Source: Bacillota bacterium
GTDB lineage: Bacteria; Bacillota; Sulfobacillia; JAJZYS01; JAJYTV01
Length of the DNA stretch: 64,000 bases
Direction of reading: 5' to 3'
Assembly (NCBI GenBank): GCA_021793215.1
Contig: JAJYTE010000007.1
Coordinates: 27,435 to 91,434, forward strand
A program made the translations under genes and the position numbers. Under the pieces are notes generated by a model that saw only the letters and a list, made by a program, of their open reading frames with translations, searched no databases and was not told where the DNA came from. Of the stretch, positions 54,938 to 63,835 are shown in pieces; position 1 is the stretch's first letter; each line of letters starts with the position of its first letter.

Positions 54938-56458
54938 TCAGTCTCGGGCCATCGCAGCCAGGGTCTCGGCGGCCTCCTCACCGACTTCAACCAGTTCGCA
55001 GCTGCCGATGCGCAGGGGGACGACGAGGCGCAGCCGACCGGCGTGCCGCTTCTTGTCCCGGCCGATGTACGGCAGAAGTGCTCGCGGGTCGCCAGACCAG
55101 GAGGTCGGGAGTCCGAGCCGCCGCAGCGTCGCGATCACGCGGGGCGCCTCGCGGAAGCCGTGGTGCGCTGCGGCGTACCGCGCGATCGCCGCCAGGCCGA
55201 TCGCGACCGCTCGTCCGTGTGAGACGGCGTAGCCGCTCTGCGCCTCGATGGCGTGCGCGACCGTGTGGCCGAGGTTCAGCTTCGCGCGCTCCCCGCTGCG
55301 TTCGAACGGGTCGGCGGCGACGATGGCTACCTTCGCCGCGGCGGCACGGCTGATCGCGAAGTCGAGTTGGGGGCCTGCGGGCAGGCGGGGCCAGCGCTCC
55401 GCAGCCGCAAATAGCTCCGCGTCGAGGCCGACGCCGCACTTCACCACCTCGGAGAGGCCGTCGCGGAACGCGCCGTGCGGCAGCGTGCGCAAAGTCTCCG
55501 GATCGATCAGCGTCGCGCGCGCCGGGTGGAAGGCCCCCACGAGGTTCTTTCCCTCCGGCAGATTGATGCCCGTCTTTCCTCCCAGCGCGGCATCCGCCTG
55601 CGCCAGCACCGTCGTCGGCACCAGAACGAGCGGCACTCCGCGCAGGTAGGTGGCCGCGACGAACCCGGCCAGATCGCACACGGCACCGCCGCCGAGGGCC
55701 ACGACGGACTCGTCGCGTCCCATGCCGAAGCGGGCCGCCTGTTCGAGCAGGGACGCGTAGACCGAAACCTCTTTGGCCGTGTCGCCGTCGGGCACCAGGG
55801 CATCCTGCACCTGCCTGCCGCCGTAACGCAGCTGGGCAAGCAGCGGCCCTCCCCAGACCTCCCGGACGCTTGGCTGCTGCACGAGCAGCGACTTGCCGAA
55901 GCCGCTGAAGCCGCCGGCGTGGCGCCGCGCTCCGCGGCCGAAGTACACGCCCGGCCCGAGGCGCTGCATCTGCAGAAAGGATTGGATGCGGTCCACGGCG
56001 CGTCCCGGTGCGGACTCGGTCCAGAACCAGGCCTCCGCGACCTCCTCGTAGAGTGGGCTGCGCACACGCCTCAGGTCCTGCAGACGCTGCGCGGGGTCGG
56101 GCGACAGCACGGGTCGGCCCTTGCCGCCGCGCAGCCGCCCCAGCAGCTGCCCGTCACGCGCCGTCAGCCCGACCACCCGCACGCGGTGCAGGAGCTCCCT
56201 GTTCTCGGCCCGCAGGATGGTCCCCCCGCCGGTCGAGACGACGCGCGACTCTCCCTCCAGGGCCTGCGCGAGCACGATGGACTCCTCCGCGCGAAAGCGC
56301 TCCTCGCCGAGGCTCTCGTAGAGTTCGCCGGCTGGCAGGCCGAAGCGAGACTGCAGCAGGTGGTCTGTGTCGAGGAACTCGAAGCGCAGGCGCTGCGCGA
56401 GTTCCCGTCCGATCCGGGTCTTGCCGGCACCGGGAAGGCCGACGAGCGCGACGATCAC
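54938..56458 (-). CDS. aroKB: Shikimate kinase / 3-dehydroquinate synthase fusion
   Basis: 506 aa with two shikimate-pathway enzymes. Residues 1 to about 165 are shikimate kinase: Walker A LVGLPGAGKTRIG, TDHLL, and STGGGTILRAENRELL. Residues about 170-506 are 3-dehydroquinate synthase: VALGGGAVCDLAGFVAATYLR, VLAQADAALGGKTGINLPEG and the metal-binding LNLGHTVAHAIEAQSGY. An AroK-AroB fusion is known from Thermotoga and some others. The GTG overlaps the aroC stop by 4 nt. Confidence 0.95.
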   Translation of the reverse strand: MIVALVGLPGAGKTRIGRELAQRLRFEFLDTDHLLQSRFGLPAGELYESLGEERFRAEESIVLAQALEGESRVVSTGGGTILRAENRELLHRVRVVGLTARDGQLLGRLRGGKGRPVLSPDPAQRLQDLRRVRSPLYEEVAEAWFWTESAPGRAVDRIQSFLQMQRLGPGVYFGRGARRHAGGFSGFGKSLLVQQPSVREVWGGPLLAQLRYGGRQVQDALVPDGDTAKEVSVYASLLEQAARFGMGRDESVVALGGGAVCDLAGFVAATYLRGVPLVLVPTTVLAQADAALGGKTGINLPEGKNLVGAFHPARATLIDPETLRTLPHGAFRDGLSEVVKCGVGLDAELFAAAERWPRLPAGPQLDFAISRAAAAKVAIVAADPFERSGERAKLNLGHTVAHAIEAQSGYAVSHGRAVAIGLAAIARYAAAHHGFREAPRVIATLRRLGLPTSWSGDPRALLPYIGRDKKRHAGRLRLVVPLRIGSCELVEVGEEAAETLAAMARD

Positions 56459-57591
56459 GGCTGTAGCCTCTTCGTGTAGTGCGCGAGAGAGGCCGCGACA
56501 TCTCCCATGCTGTCTCCGCCGAACTTGTCCAGGAAGAGATCCGCGAGCACTAGCGCCATGACGGCCTCAAGCACCACGCCAGCCGCCGGAACCGCGGTGA
56601 TGTCGGACCGCTCCACCTGCGCCAGGAAGGGCTCCTTCGTCTCGAGGTCGACGGAGCGCAGCGGCCGCCGCAGGGAGCTCAAGGGCTTCATCGCCGCCCG
56701 CGCCACCAGCGGCTCGCCGTTCGTGATCCCGCCCTCGCTGCCGCCCGCCCGGTTCGTCGGCCGCACGTACCTGCCGTCCTCGAAGAGAATCTCGTCGTGC
56801 ACCGCGGAACCCATCTGCCCGGCTGACCAGAACCCCATGCCCACCTCGACGCCCTTGATCGCGGGGATCGCCATCAAAGCCTGCGCCAGCAGGCCATCGA
56901 CCTTGCGGTCCCAATGCACGTGGGAGCCCAACCCGACAGGCAGGCCAGTCGCGACCACCTCCACGACGCCGCCTAGCGTGTCGCCGTGCAGCTGCGCCTC
57001 GTCGATGGCACGCATCATCGCCTGCGCGGAATCGGCATCGGCGCAGCGCACGGGCGATGCGTCGATCTCCTCCCGGTCGAGGCGCTCTGGGGCGCGGGCC
57101 TCGACGCCGCCGAGCGCGACGACGTGCGAGAGGATCTCGACACCAAACGCGCGCAGAAACTCCCGCGCTACGGTGCCCAGGGCGACGCGCATCGCCGTCT
57201 CGCGCGCCGATGCCCGCTCGAGGATATCGCGCGCGTCGGTGCGGTCGTACTTCTGCGTCCCAGCGAGGTCGGCGTGGCCAGGGCGCGGCCGCGTGAACGG
57301 GCGGCCGGATGGCTCGCCTTCCGGCGCCATGCGATCGAGCCAGTTCGCATGGTCGCGGTTCCTGATCATCAGAGCGATCGGCGAGCCGAGCGTCACGCCG
57401 AAGCGCAGGCCTGAAAGCCACTCGACCTCGTCCCGCTCGATCTTCATCCGCATGCCCCGCCCGTAGCCGCCCTGGCGCCGCGCCAGCTGCGCATCGACGG
57501 CCGCTCGTCCGACCCTCAGACCCGCCGGCATCCCCTCGAGGATCCCTACGAGCGCCGGACCGTGCGACTCCCCCGCCGTCAGGTAGCGCAT
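56455..57591 (-). CDS. aroC: Chorismate synthase
   Basis: FMN-dependent enzyme that makes chorismate. TAGESHGPALVGILEGMPAG, GRPFTRPRPGHADLAG, KYDRTDARDILERASARET and the C-terminal NGEPLVARAAMKPLSSL are present. The ATG at 57591 is preferred over a GTG two codons earlier because GGGGGAG ends 5 nt before it. 378 aa is normal. It lies between aroE and aroKB, in pathway-cluster order. Confidence 0.96.
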   Translation of the reverse strand: MRYLTAGESHGPALVGILEGMPAGLRVGRAAVDAQLARRQGGYGRGMRMKIERDEVEWLSGLRFGVTLGSPIALMIRNRDHANWLDRMAPEGEPSGRPFTRPRPGHADLAGTQKYDRTDARDILERASARETAMRVALGTVAREFLRAFGVEILSHVVALGGVEARAPERLDREEIDASPVRCADADSAQAMMRAIDEAQLHGDTLGGVVEVVATGLPVGLGSHVHWDRKVDGLLAQALMAIPAIKGVEVGMGFWSAGQMGSAVHDEILFEDGRYVRPTNRAGGSEGGITNGEPLVARAAMKPLSSLRRPLRSVDLETKEPFLAQVERSDITAVPAAGVVLEAVMALVLADLFLDKFGGDSMGDVAASLAHYTKRLQP

Positions 57592-57593
57592 CC

Positions 57594-58415
57594 TCACTCC
57601 CCCTTGTCCAAGAGAACGTCAGCCTGCATCGCAGTCTCCAGCGCCGAGGCCATCGCGCGGTGCGGCGGTACCTCGTCGTACCAGAGCCGCCAGGCCAGGA
57701 GCGCCTGCGCGAGCAGCATCCCGCCGCCGCCGAGGACGCGACAGCTGCGGCGTTGGGCGCGGCGCTGCAGTTCGGTCCGATGGTACAGAAGGTCGTACAC
57801 CACGATCCCCTGCGGGATGTCCGCCTCCGCCAGCGGCGACTCCCCCGACCGGGATCCCAGCGTCGTCGCGTTCACGATCAGGTCGATCCCCTGGCAGGTC
57901 CCCCTGGAAGCCCAGTCGAGCGTCTGCGCGCTGAACTCGATCGCGAAGCGCCCGAGCTTCTCGCGGTTGCGACCGGCGACATGCAGCTTCGCGCCCTCGC
58001 GTTCGAGGGCTGCGCAGACCGCGAGCGCCGCGCCGCCCGTCCCCAGGACGAGCGCGCTTCGCATCGGCCGGCCCAGCGCCGCGAGGGGCTGCCAGAAGCC
58101 GTCCGCGTCGGTGTTGTGTCCCACCCACCCGCGTGGGCCGCGCACGAGCACGTTGACCGCACCGATGCGACGCGCCCACGGGTCGAGCTCCTCGCACAGC
58201 AGCGCCGCCTCCTCCTTGTGCGGCGTTGTCACGTTGGCGCCGCGCGCACCGAGCAGGAAGGCGCCGCGCATGGCGACATGCAGATCCTCCGCGGCCACGG
58301 GCCAGAGCATGTACTGGCCGCGCCGTCCGCTCTCCCGCAGCGCCGCCCCATGGATCGCCGGGGAGTAGGATCCGTCGATGCCTTCCCCAAACAGGCCGAG
58401 CAGTTCCACCGCCAC
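57594..58415 (-). CDS. aroE: Shikimate dehydrogenase
   Basis: NADPH-dependent shikimate dehydrogenase of 273 aa. The shikimate-binding motif is DGSYSPAIHGAALRE. Catalytic Lys lies in NVTTPHKEEAALLCEE. The nucleotide motif ALVLGTGGAALAVCAALE and the NRE/K region AGRNREKLG are clear. A GTG two codons in may be the true start, since AGG lies 7 nt before it. It heads aroE-aroC-aroKB. Confidence 0.95.
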   Translation of the reverse strand: MAVELLGLFGEGIDGSYSPAIHGAALRESGRRGQYMLWPVAAEDLHVAMRGAFLLGARGANVTTPHKEEAALLCEELDPWARRIGAVNVLVRGPRGWVGHNTDADGFWQPLAALGRPMRSALVLGTGGAALAVCAALEREGAKLHVAGRNREKLGRFAIEFSAQTLDWASRGTCQGIDLIVNATTLGSRSGESPLAEADIPQGIVVYDLLYHRTELQRRAQRRSCRVLGGGGMLLAQALLAWRLWYDEVPPHRAMASALETAMQADVLLDKGE

Positions 58416-58461
58416 ACCTCGTCCCTCGTCCCGCTGCCGGCGTCAGCCTGTCCGATGCAGA

Positions 58462-58499
58462 GAACTCGCCAAGGCGCGCAGCGCGGCCTTGGCGAGTTC
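58462..58499. terminator. Long inverted repeat between yqeG and aroE
   Basis: A perfect 14-bp stem (GAACTCGCCAAGGC and complement) has a 10-nt loop. It sits between the yqeG stop and the aroE start on the minus strand. No T-tract follows, so it may be an attenuator or a weak terminator. Length and perfect pairing make chance unlikely. Confidence 0.5.
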
Positions 58500-58509
58500 G
58501 CCGACGCGA

Positions 58510-59031
58510 TCAGCCAGCGTGCGTCGGAAGATGCAATCCCTGCCGTTCGAAGTGCCGCAACACGAGCCCCTCAACCCTTCGTACCGCCCGTGTGCCCACG
58601 AACTCCTCGCGCGCGACAGGCGACACCAAGATCGTGAAGAAGCCTGCCCGGTTGCCCCCGAGGATGTCCGTAAACACCTGATCCCCGATCACGGCAGTCG
58701 TCTGCTGCGTGGTGCCCAGAAGCTCCATCGCTTGCAGAAACCCGCGAATCCGAGGCTTTCGGGCGTTCGCGATGCAAGGCACGCCGACCGACTTCGCGAA
58801 GTCCCGCACCCTGCCCTTGCCGTTGTTGCTCAGGATGACGGCCTTGATCTGGTGGCCACGCAGCCCCTTGAGCCAGGTGGCGACCTCCTGGGTTGGTTGG
58901 AGCGCACGCCATCCGGCCAGCGTGTTGTCGAGGTCGAGCACCACGCCTCGTATGCCCTGACGGCGCAGCAGCCTCAGGTCGATCGCCTGGACCGAATCAA
59001 GGTACAGGTTCGGGCGCAGCTTCGACAGCAA
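58510..59031 (-). CDS. yqeG: YqeG family HAD-type phosphatase
   Basis: HAD hydrolase of 173 aa. Motif I is VVLDLDNTLAGW with nucleophile and acid/base Asp. Motif II is in VILSNNGKGR. The lysine motif is KPRIRGF, and motif IV is VIGDQVFTDILGGN. YqeG phosphatases resemble phosphatidylglycerophosphate phosphatases and occur upstream of aroE in many Firmicutes. The TTG start has GGAAGGGG 7 nt upstream. Confidence 0.92.
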   Translation of the reverse strand: MLSKLRPNLYLDSVQAIDLRLLRRQGIRGVVLDLDNTLAGWRALQPTQEVATWLKGLRGHQIKAVILSNNGKGRVRDFAKSVGVPCIANARKPRIRGFLQAMELLGTTQQTTAVIGDQVFTDILGGNRAGFFTILVSPVAREEFVGTRAVRRVEGLVLRHFERQGLHLPTHAG

Positions 59032-59058
59032 TCGAGATCCCCTTCCGGAGTTGGGAGC

Positions 59059-59086
59059 ATTATAGCATACCGGACGCCGGTCCCAA
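59059..59086 (-). promoter_or_regulatory. Sigma-A promoter of yqeG-aroE
   Basis: On the minus strand TTGGGA, 16 nt, TATAAT, with an upstream TG giving an extended -10 (TGCTATAAT). The -10 is a perfect consensus. It lies about 30 bp before the yqeG start and would drive yqeG-aroE-aroC-aroKB unless the hairpin before aroE intervenes. Confidence 0.75.
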
Positions 59087-59091
59087 GACTG

Positions 59092-59120
59092 TTGTCTCCA
59101 GCGGCAGGCAGGTATATATT
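59092..59120 (+). promoter_or_regulatory. Sigma-A promoter of the ferredoxin gene
   Basis: TTGTCT, 17 nt, TATATT on the plus strand, divergent from the yqeG promoter with only 5 bp between the -35 elements. Match is 4 of 6 and 5 of 6. Transcription would start near 59127, leaving a 57-nt leader. Confidence 0.7.
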
Positions 59121-59183
59121 GAGGTTCACGGAGAACGACCCGGCGCTCGCTCCCAGCGCAGCCCGGAGTGAGGAGGCCGCTTC

Positions 59184-59426
59184 GTGGCGTACGTGATCGC
59201 GGAACCCTGCATCGGGACGAAGGACAACTCGTGCGTCGATGTCTGCCCGGTAGACTGCATCCACGGTGGCTCTGGAGACGTCCAACTCTACATCAACCCC
59301 GACGACTGCATCAACTGCGGTGCATGCGAGGCCGTCTGCCCGGTGAACGCGATCTTCGAGGAGTCTATGCTCCCGGCCGAATGGGAAGGGTACCTCGAGA
59401 AGAACCGCGCGTACTTCGACAAGTAG
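59184..59426 (+). CDS. fdx: 7Fe-type ferredoxin
   Basis: 80-aa ferredoxin. The first set is C9-x7-C17-x3-C21 then C25, the longer spacing of [3Fe-4S]/[4Fe-4S] ferredoxins. The second set is CINCGACEAVCPVNAI (C42, C45, C48, C52). The C-terminus EWEGYLEKNRAYF is typical. The GTG start has GAGGAGG upstream. It is a single gene with its own promoter and terminator. Confidence 0.93.
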   Translation: MAYVIAEPCIGTKDNSCVDVCPVDCIHGGSGDVQLYINPDDCINCGACEAVCPVNAIFEESMLPAEWEGYLEKNRAYFDK

Positions 59427-59435
59427 TGACCTCCT

Positions 59436-59465
59436 GGGAGGAGGGGCCTTCCGGCTCCTCCTCCC
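59436..59465. terminator. Terminator hairpin after the ferredoxin gene
   Basis: A 13-bp stem (one G-T wobble) with a TTCC loop lies between the convergent ferredoxin and rhomboid genes. No long T-run follows, as with the other GC-rich terminator in this window. Confidence 0.75.
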
Positions 59466-59469
59466 CGCG

Positions 59470-60141
59470 TTAACCGGTCATGCGCTGCGCGTATGTGACC
59501 AGGAACGCGGCGAGCACGACGTAGGCGCCGCCGAATGCGTACGTCAGCATGGTCCGGCCGCGCGCCGCGGCGTAGACCACGTACGCCGCGAGGAAGCCTC
59601 CGATGAAGCCGCCGATGTGATCCCACACGCCGATTCCCGGCAGTGTGAAGTCGAAGCCGAGGTTCAGCACGAGGATCACGCCGAGCCAGCGCAGGAGGTA
59701 GGCGCGCACCGGACCTCCCGCGTGCAGCGCGATCACCGCGGTCGCGCCCAGAAGGCCGAAGATGGCGCCCGATGCCCCCACCATCACCACGTTGAGCGGG
59801 TAGAGCGCGAGGGACAGCAGCGCGCCGAAGATCCCTCCGAGCACGTAGACGAACAGGAAGTTCCTCGTGCCAATCGCCGGCTCGACGAGCTGCCCCATGA
59901 CGTATAGGCTCCAGCCGTTCAGGAGGATGTGCGTCCAGCTGAAGTGCAGGAACATCGAGGTCAGCAGCCGCCACCACTGCCCACCGAACAGGACGTAGCC
60001 GTTCACCTGGGCCCCCATCGCCACGAGGCGCGTCATCGACGGTTGGCCGGAGATTCCAGCCTCCGCGAGGAAGATGACAAGGAGCAGCGCAAGGAGCCCG
60101 TAGGTCGCCGGCATCGTCCGTACTTGCGTGGGTCTCCCCAA
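59470..60141 (-). CDS. Rhomboid family intramembrane serine protease
   Basis: 223 aa with six or seven hydrophobic helices. The loop and helix motifs are HFSWTHILLN, catalytic S124 in GASGAIFG, and H175 in WDHIGGFIGGF, so the Ser-His dyad is intact. It cleaves transmembrane substrates, which are unknown. It is on its own between a ferredoxin and an unrelated membrane-protein gene. Confidence 0.92.
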   Translation of the reverse strand: MGRPTQVRTMPATYGLLALLLVIFLAEAGISGQPSMTRLVAMGAQVNGYVLFGGQWWRLLTSMFLHFSWTHILLNGWSLYVMGQLVEPAIGTRNFLFVYVLGGIFGALLSLALYPLNVVMVGASGAIFGLLGATAVIALHAGGPVRAYLLRWLGVILVLNLGFDFTLPGIGVWDHIGGFIGGFLAAYVVYAAARGRTMLTYAFGGAYVVLAAFLVTYAQRMTG

Positions 60142-60179
60142 TCGACCGCCCCCCGCACCATTCTATCGCAGCGCAGAAC

Positions 60180-60701
60180 GTGTGCCGACAACCCGGAAGA
60201 AAGCGAGCGATCTCCTTGCGCCAACTGCGCCTCGAGCGAACCGTGTGGAGGGCCGCCCTGCCGATGGGCGTCTCGGTCGCCGCGCTCGCCTGGATCGCGT
60301 TCCTGGGACTGGGCGGCGCCCAAGGGGCGATCCGTGAGGGCACAGTGGTCCCTCTGGCCGTCTTCCTACTGAGCGCGCTCGCCTTCGCCTACGCTGGGTT
60401 CCGCGCCCGCCGCATGGGCCTTACCGCCTCGCAAAGCGCGCAGGCCGGCGCGCTGGCCGGCCTCCTGACGGGGCTGCTTTCGGACTTTTGGCGCACCGCG
60501 GCGCTCTTTCTAAGCCAGCCGTACATGGCGTGGATTCAGATGTCGCCCCATCCGAACGTCGCGCTCGCCCGGATGCCGCCCCTTCCGATCACGCTGCTGG
60601 CCGCCCTGATCGGCGTCGCCGTCTCGTCGATCGCGGTGGGTGCCGCCGCCGGCGCGATCGGTGGGTCCCTCGCGGAGAAGCCCGCAACCCCTCGCCCCTA
60701 G
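60180..60701 (+). CDS. Predicted membrane protein, no recognised family
   Basis: 173 aa with four likely transmembrane segments (about residues 27-47, 54-70, 84-100 and 135-160), a long Gly/Ala-rich terminal helix and short loops. The GTG start given is weak; a TTG at codon 13 is an alternative, and neither has a good ribosome binding site. It is divergent from the rhomboid gene and ends in a CTAG that also supplies the asnB stop. No function is assigned. Confidence 0.55.
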   Translation: MCRQPGRKRAISLRQLRLERTVWRAALPMGVSVAALAWIAFLGLGGAQGAIREGTVVPLAVFLLSALAFAYAGFRARRMGLTASQSAQAGALAGLLTGLLSDFWRTAALFLSQPYMAWIQMSPHPNVALARMPPLPITLLAALIGVAVSSIAVGAAAGAIGGSLAEKPATPRP

Positions 60702-62602
60702 GCGCCGTACTCCTGCTCGACGGAACGGTCCGCCGCTGCGCCCGACGCCGGGTCGTACACCTGGCGCAGCCACAGCTCGAGCGCCACCAGGACGTAGATC
60801 AGACGGCCCATGCCGTTTCGGGTGCCGCCGAGGCTCCGGATGGCCCGCTCGACCGCGGTGCTCTCGAAGAGGCCGCGCGCCCTGGCGGTCCCATCGGTCA
60901 GGACATCGTAGCAGAGGCTGCGCAGCGGACCTGACAGCAGGCGGGAGATCGGCGAGGGGAAGCCACGCTTTCGCCGCATGGCCACCTCCTGCGGCAGGTG
61001 CCGCATGGCCACCTGCCGCAGCACCCACTTGCCCTGCCCACCGAGCTTCTGCTCCCACGGCAGGGCGTCCGCGAGCGCGACGACGCCCCCGTCGAGGTAG
61101 GGCACACGCGCTTCGAGGCCGAACGACATCGTCAAGCGGTCCAGTTTCAGCAGCGCCTCGTCGGGCAACCAGACGGTACGGTCGACGTACAGCATGGCAG
61201 CGAGCCAGTCGGCGCCTGCGCCCTGCGCCTCGTCAAACGCCGCGCGGGCGAGTTCCTCCGCCGCCCCGCCGCCGATCCGCGCGCGCACGTCCGGTGCGTA
61301 GAGCGCCATCCTTTGCGCCCCGGTCCAACTCATGCCGATCCCCAGGTAGCGGTCCTCGAGCGGGATGAGGCTGCGCCGGGCGAATCCGCGCCCGGGCACG
61401 CGCAGCGGCAGCGCCGCCAAGGCGCGCCGAACGCCCTCCGGCACAACGCGGCGAAAACGGTCGACGACTAGAGGTTCGTAGTACCCCGGGTAGCCGGCGA
61501 ACATCTCGTCTGCGCCCTCTCCGCTCAACACGACCGGGACATCCTGCGCCGCCCGCTGCGCGACCGCACGCAGCGGCAAGGCGGTCGGGTCGCCGTTCGG
61601 CTCGTCCACGTCGCGCGCGACCGCCAGGAGGTGCCGTTCGGCATCCTCCGGCGTGATCTCCACCCGGTGGAGCGGTACGCCGTAGGCCGCCGCCGCGGCT
61701 GCGGTAACGTTGAACTCCTCCCCCTCGCCGCCAAAGCCCACGAAGCCTGCGGTGTACGCCTGCAGGTCGGTCTTCGCCTGCGCGGCGTAGTGCAGCACGA
61801 GGCCGGAGTCGATGCCGCCCGAGAGCAGAACGCCGATGGGCTGGTCGCCCTGCAGGTGGCTGCGCACTGCGGCGCCCAGACGCCGGTCGAGTTCGTCCAC
61901 CGCGTCGTGGGCCTCCGGAGCCGGGCGGGCGATGGCACGCGCGGTGAAGGCCGACACGCTGACCGCGCCCTTCGCGTCCACCTCGATCGTATGACCGGGC
62001 AGCACGCGCCGGATGCCCTCGATGATCGTCTCCTCGCCGACCGCCGTGCGGTAGAGGAGGTAGCGGTCGAGCGCGCCGATGTTCACCTCGGGCAGATCGC
62101 CGATCCGAAGCAGAGAGCGCAGCTCCGAACCGAAGGCGAAGCCGTGCGGCGTACGGCGCCAAAGCAGCGGCTTGATACCGACCGGATCGCGCGCAAGCAG
62201 GAGGCGTCGCGCAGCGGTGTCCCAGAGGGCGATGGCGTACATGCCGTCGAGCCGTTCGACAAAGCGCCTTCCGTACTCCTCGTAGAGGTGCACGACGACC
62301 TCCACGTCGGAATCGCTGCAGAACACATGTCCCTTCCGCTGCAGGCTGCGGCGCAGCTGCGCATGGTTGTAGATCTCGCCGTTTACCACCGCCACGATCC
62401 TGTTGTTCTCGCTGTAGAAGGGCTGGGCGCCGTTCGCGGGATCCACGATCGCGAGTCTGCGCATGCCCAGAGCGATACCCGGACCGGAATACTCCCCAAG
62501 GTCGTCAGGTCCGCGATGGCGCAGCGCGTCGAGCATCTTCGCCAAGGCGAGCGGCGCATCGCCGCGGCCATCGAGATCGAGCATGCCTGCTATGCCGCAC
62601 AC
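60698..62602 (-). CDS. asnB: Asparagine synthetase (glutamine-hydrolysing)
   Basis: 634 aa. The start GTG is directly followed by TGC, so the mature N-terminal nucleophile is Cys2 (MCGIAGMLD). The class II glutaminase domain (1 to about 190) has RHRGPDDLGEY and NGEIYNH. The synthetase domain has the PP-loop LLSGGIDSGLV and SGEGADEMFAGY. GGGGGA lies 9 nt before the GTG; a longer in-frame start would hide the Cys and is rejected. A single gene. Confidence 0.95.
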   Translation of the reverse strand: MCGIAGMLDLDGRGDAPLALAKMLDALRHRGPDDLGEYSGPGIALGMRRLAIVDPANGAQPFYSENNRIVAVVNGEIYNHAQLRRSLQRKGHVFCSDSDVEVVVHLYEEYGRRFVERLDGMYAIALWDTAARRLLLARDPVGIKPLLWRRTPHGFAFGSELRSLLRIGDLPEVNIGALDRYLLYRTAVGEETIIEGIRRVLPGHTIEVDAKGAVSVSAFTARAIARPAPEAHDAVDELDRRLGAAVRSHLQGDQPIGVLLSGGIDSGLVLHYAAQAKTDLQAYTAGFVGFGGEGEEFNVTAAAAAAYGVPLHRVEITPEDAERHLLAVARDVDEPNGDPTALPLRAVAQRAAQDVPVVLSGEGADEMFAGYPGYYEPLVVDRFRRVVPEGVRRALAALPLRVPGRGFARRSLIPLEDRYLGIGMSWTGAQRMALYAPDVRARIGGGAAEELARAAFDEAQGAGADWLAAMLYVDRTVWLPDEALLKLDRLTMSFGLEARVPYLDGGVVALADALPWEQKLGGQGKWVLRQVAMRHLPQEVAMRRKRGFPSPISRLLSGPLRSLCYDVLTDGTARARGLFESTAVERAIRSLGGTRNGMGRLIYVLVALELWLRQVYDPASGAAADRSVEQEYGA

Positions 62603-62838
62603 GCCAATGTTTCCCCCAGTCCCGTCGTTCCCTGGAGCAGTGTAGCCAATCTTCGGTGAAAATCGTCTGAGCGGTTGCGTCAAGGTTCGTCAACGCGACC
62701 TGAGGCAGCTCGTCACGAGACGTCCAGCCGACAGGACACGACAGGACATGCCATGGCTCCTTGTCTGTGGGACTTGCCATTCCGTGATATTCTTGAGTCC
62801 TACGGTATGAAATTTGAAGTGTCTTGGGAGATGGTCAC

Positions 62839-63486
62839 ATGCCGCGAACGAAGAAACGAAGCGCTGGGCCGGAAAAGCGCACGGAAGGAGCCTTCCTGCC
62901 GACAGCGCACGGAGACTTCACGGCGTACGCCTACCCGCAAACGGGCGACGGCGAAGCCCACCTCGCGCTGGTACACGGCGACCTCCATACGGACGCGCCC
63001 GTACTTGTGCGCGTCCACTCCGAGTGCCTCACCGGCGACGCACTCGGTTCACTGCGCTGCGACTGCGGTCCGCAGCTGCAGCAGTCGCTGCGGGAGATCG
63101 GCCAAGCGACCGCGGGTGTGCTGCTCTATCTGCGCCAGGAGGGACGGGGCATCGGGCTCGCGGCGAAGATCTCCGCCTACGTTCTCCAGGAGGGCGGCCT
63201 TGACACCTACGACGCGAACCTCGCGCTCGGCTTCCCGGCCGATGGGCGCGACTACGGCCAGGCGGCCGCGATGCTGCGCGACCTCGGCGTCAGACAGGTG
63301 ACGCTCCTTACGAACAACCCGGAGAAGGCGGCGGCGCTCCGCGCCCTGGGCGTGGACGTCGTCGCCGAGCGGGCGCTCGAGATCGCACCCAGCCGCCACA
63401 ACTTGCGCTACCTTTCGGCGAAGCGCCAGCGCTTCGGCCACCGGCTGACGCTGGTTGGTCCGACCGACGAGAGGAGGGCACAGTAG
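62839..63486 (+). CDS. ribA: GTP cyclohydrolase II
   Basis: Opens GTP in the first step of riboflavin synthesis. 215 aa, a single-domain RibA without the RibB half. Zinc ligands C63, C74 and C76 are in SECLTGDALGSLRCDCGPQL. LYLRQEGRGIGLAAK and LTNNPEKAAAL are the other signatures. The ATG chosen has GGGAG 8 nt upstream. No other riboflavin genes are nearby. It leads a run with a Rieske protein and a flavin reductase. Confidence 0.94.
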   Translation: MPRTKKRSAGPEKRTEGAFLPTAHGDFTAYAYPQTGDGEAHLALVHGDLHTDAPVLVRVHSECLTGDALGSLRCDCGPQLQQSLREIGQATAGVLLYLRQEGRGIGLAAKISAYVLQEGGLDTYDANLALGFPADGRDYGQAAAMLRDLGVRQVTLLTNNPEKAAALRALGVDVVAERALEIAPSRHNLRYLSAKRQRFGHRLTLVGPTDERRAQ

Positions 63487-63490
63487 CACC

Positions 63491-63835
63491 ATGGACCAGA
63501 GAGATGACAACGAAACCGAGCAAGGCTACGTCAAGGCGCTCGCGCTTACGGAGTTGCCCGACGGTGAACTGCGCAGCGTCCGCATCGGGCAGAGCGCAGT
63601 CCTGCTGGCGAACGTCGGCGGAACGATCCACGCGATCGGCGGGATCTGCACGCACGAGCAGGAGGACCTCGCCGATGGCGAGATCGAGGACGGCTGCGTC
63701 GTCTGCCCGATGCACTTCGCGCGCTTCTCGCTCGAGACCGGAGCAGTGATGGACGGTCCGGCTCCTGCGCCCGAGCCAGTGTACGACGTTCTCGTGGAGG
63801 ACGGCGCGATCCTCGTCGGCCGGCGGAGGGACTAG
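63491..63835 (+). CDS. Rieske [2Fe-2S] ferredoxin
   Basis: 114 aa. The cluster ligands are C53-T-H55 and C72-PM-H75 (CTHEQEDLADG, VVCPMHFARF). It is the small soluble ferredoxin type used as electron carrier for oxygenases or hydroxylases. It follows ribA closely and is immediately upstream of the flavin reductase, whose usual partner it would be. Confidence 0.9.
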   Translation: MDQRDDNETEQGYVKALALTELPDGELRSVRIGQSAVLLANVGGTIHAIGGICTHEQEDLADGEIEDGCVVCPMHFARFSLETGAVMDGPAPAPEPVYDVLVEDGAILVGRRRD

